A DNA stretch of 6,701 nt from Chloroflexota bacterium (lineage in GTDB: Bacteria > Chloroflexota > Dormibacteria > Dormibacterales > Dormibacteraceae), in NCBI GenBank assembly GCA_003446775.1, contig DMCH01000093.1, forward strand, positions 18,179 to 24,879, given 5' to 3'. Within the stretch, counting starts at the first letter, position 1, and each line of letters starts with the position of its first letter. Positions 5,167 through 6,701 of this stretch are shown piece by piece. Both the position numbers and the translations under genes were made by a program. The notes under the pieces were generated by a model. That model did no database searches and was not told the DNA's origin. It saw only the letters and a list, made by a program, of their open reading frames with translations.

Positions 5167-6701
5167 CTAAGCCGGTGCGCCCTGCGGAGGTGAGGAATCT
5201 TCTGAGGCGGTTTCGTGCCGGCGCGCCTCCCCGTGGAACGTGAAGCCGCCCTCGGGACTTACGTCGATCACCACAGTGTCGCCGCGCGCGATCTTTCCTC
5301 TCAGGAGATGCTCGGCGAGCTCGTCCTCAATCCGACTCGTGATCACGCGCCGTAGCGGCCGGGCGCCATACATCCGGTCGTAACCTTCCCTGGCCAGTAG
5401 ATCTTTGGCGGCACCGGTCACTTCGATCGTTATCCGCTGGTCGATCAGGCGTTTGCCAAGCTTGGCAAGCTGGAAGTCGACGATCTGACGGATCTGCCCC
5501 GTGGTCAGGCTCTTGAAGACGACCACCGCGTCGACCCGATTGAGGAACTCGGGGCGAAACATCCGCTTGAGCTCCTCGTCGATCTTTACTTTCGTGTTCT
5601 TGTGGCGCCGCTCGACCTCATCGGCCTCATCCACCACGGCGGGCTGGAAGCCGAGCGACGTTCCGGCCTGGTTCACATCGCGAATGCCCAGGTTGGAGGT
5701 CATGATGATGACCGTGTTGGCGAAGTTGACCGCCTTGCCTTTGGCGTCGCTCAGCCGGCCGTCCTCGAGGATCTGCAGCAGCATGTTGAAGACGTCGGGA
5801 TGTGCCTTCTCGATCTCGTCAAAGAGGATCACCGAGTAGGGCCGGCGGCGGACCGCCTCGGTCAACTGGCCGCCCTCGTCGTAGCCGACGTAGCCGGGCG
5901 GGGAACCGACCAGCCTCGCGGTTGTATGACGCTCCATAAACTCCGACATGTCGAGCTTGATGAGCGCGTCCTCGGAATCGAAGAGGTATTCGGCCAGCGC
6001 TCTGGCCAGCTCGGTCTTGCCGACGCCTGTCGGACCCAGGAAGATGAATGAGCCGATGGGCCGGCGCGGATCCTTGAGGCCGGCGCGGGCGCGGCGCACC
6101 GCTTGCGAGACGGTGACGATCGCCTCGTCCTGGCCGACCATCCGCCTGTGCAGCTCCTCTTCCATCCGGAGCAGGCGCGAGGTCTCCTCCTCGACCAGCC
6201 GTGAGACGGGCACGCCGGTCCAGGCCGCCACGATCTGGGCGATGTCCTCCTCGCCCACCTCGGGCACGATCTCGCCCAGCTTGTCGCGCCAGGCGGACTC
6301 CTTCAGGGCGTACTTCTCCTTGAGCTCCTTCACCTTGTCGCGCATGGCGGCGGCGGTCTCATACCCCATGTCAGCGATCGCGTCCTCCGTCTCGGCCTTC
6401 AGTTTCTTGATCTCCTTCTGGAGGTCCTTCAGCTCATCGGGGGTCGTGGTCAGCTTCATGCGCACGCGGGCCGACCCCTCGTCGATGAGGTCGATCGCTT
6501 TGTCGGGGAGGGCCCGGTCGGCGACGTAACGGTCGCTCAGGACGGCCGCCGCCCTGACGGCGGCGTCGGTGATGGTGACCCGGTGGTGCCTCTCGTAGAG
6601 GGACTTGAGACCCTGCAGGATGTCGATCGTCTCCAGCACTGTGGGCTGGTCAACGAACACCGGCTGGAAGCGGCGCTCCAGGGCGGCGTCCTTCTCGATG
6701 T
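5167..6701 (-). CDS. clpC: ClpC-type AAA+ unfoldase, N-terminus beyond the window
   Basis: The C-terminal 510 residues of a Hsp100 ATPase that unfolds proteins, normally for the ClpP protease. The frame continues to the window edge with IEKDAALERRFQP, the end region of the first AAA+ domain, so the N-domain and D1 Walker motifs are outside. Then come the D1 lid (ALPDKAIDLIDE), a short coiled-coil middle domain with the UVR-like DPEL-type charged helix, and the complete D2: Walker A GPTGVGKT (codons 6013-6036), Walker B VILFDEIEKAH (about 5805-5832), TSNLG, FRPEFLNR and sensor-2 GARPLRR. The short middle domain rules out ClpB, and the SLGF segment (LGF codons 5647-5655) is the ClpP-docking loop expected in ClpC. 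The C-terminal tail is short and Ser/Pro-rich (ending PQGAPA). The promoter is outside the window, so regulation cannot be seen. Confidence 0.96.
   Translation of the reverse strand, partial: IEKDAALERRFQPVFVDQPTVLETIDILQGLKSLYERHHRVTITDAAVRAAAVLSDRYVADRALPDKAIDLIDEGSARVRMKLTTTPDELKDLQKEIKKLKAETEDAIADMGYETAAAMRDKVKELKEKYALKESAWRDKLGEIVPEVGEEDIAQIVAAWTGVPVSRLVEEETSRLLRMEEELHRRMVGQDEAIVTVSQAVRRARAGLKDPRRPIGSFIFLGPTGVGKTELARALAEYLFDSEDALIKLDMSEFMERHTTARLVGSPPGYVGYDEGGQLTEAVRRRPYSVILFDEIEKAHPDVFNMLLQILEDGRLSDAKGKAVNFANTVIIMTSNLGIRDVNQAGTSLGFQPAVVDEADEVERRHKNTKVKIDEELKRMFRPEFLNRVDAVVVFKSLTTGQIRQIVDFQLAKLGKRLIDQRITIEVTGAAKDLLAREGYDRMYGARPLRRVITSRIEDELAEHLLRGKIARGDTVVIDVSPEGGFTFHGEARRHETASEDSSPPQGAPA

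Noticed and set aside
5501..6529. Long plus-strand frames of 112-193 codons opposite clpC
   Set aside because: Antisense shadows of a clearly conserved GC-rich gene, with Ser/Arg-rich translations typical of such shadows.

Overview
The window is GC-rich bacterial DNA from a chromosome. A ClpC-type Hsp100 ATPase carrying an LGF ClpP-docking tripeptide, a SpoVS homologue and a divergent cold-shock protein together suggest a Terrabacteria-type lineage such as Chloroflexota, Dormibacterota or a deep-branching actinomycete. That placement is an inference from gene content, not a phylogeny.

Left end (1-461): the first codons of a minus-strand gene run off the window. Its start resembles the N-terminus of a class I SAM-dependent methyltransferase. 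Next comes a mostly non-coding stretch holding the 3' half of a tRNA-Asn(GUU), from anticodon loop to CCA with no matching 5' half, followed by several inverted repeats including a nearly perfect 19-bp-arm palindrome. The tRNA half looks like the scar of a site-specific integration. A small cspA-type gene (462-659, minus) follows.

Centre (about 850-4289, plus): two overlapping genes form a carbohydrate module. The first encodes a GT4-like GT-B glycosyltransferase fused to a GH130 (beta-mannoside phosphorylase/hydrolase) domain. The second encodes an (alpha/alpha)6-toroid protein whose motifs resemble the domain I recall following GT4 domains of this subtype. A sugar-transferring enzyme, a potential phosphorolytic enzyme and a glycosidase-like toroid are therefore produced together, suggesting a make-and-recycle system for a (probably mannose-containing) glycan or storage oligosaccharide. 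This is the most interesting system in the window.

Middle right (4290-4783): a 150-bp gap with a perfect 13-bp dyad and a short hairpin precedes a strong ribosome binding site and a 74-residue protein. That protein is 30% arginine, has no lysine, carries ten Arg-Arg doublets and begins with a 39-bp in-frame tandem duplication. A GC-rich region with several small hairpins separates it from the convergent genes.

Right end (4784-6701, minus): clpC (3' two-thirds only) is followed 98 bp downstream by spoVS on the same strand. They may be co-transcribed, placing a protein-quality-control ATPase next to a sporulation/development-type regulator.
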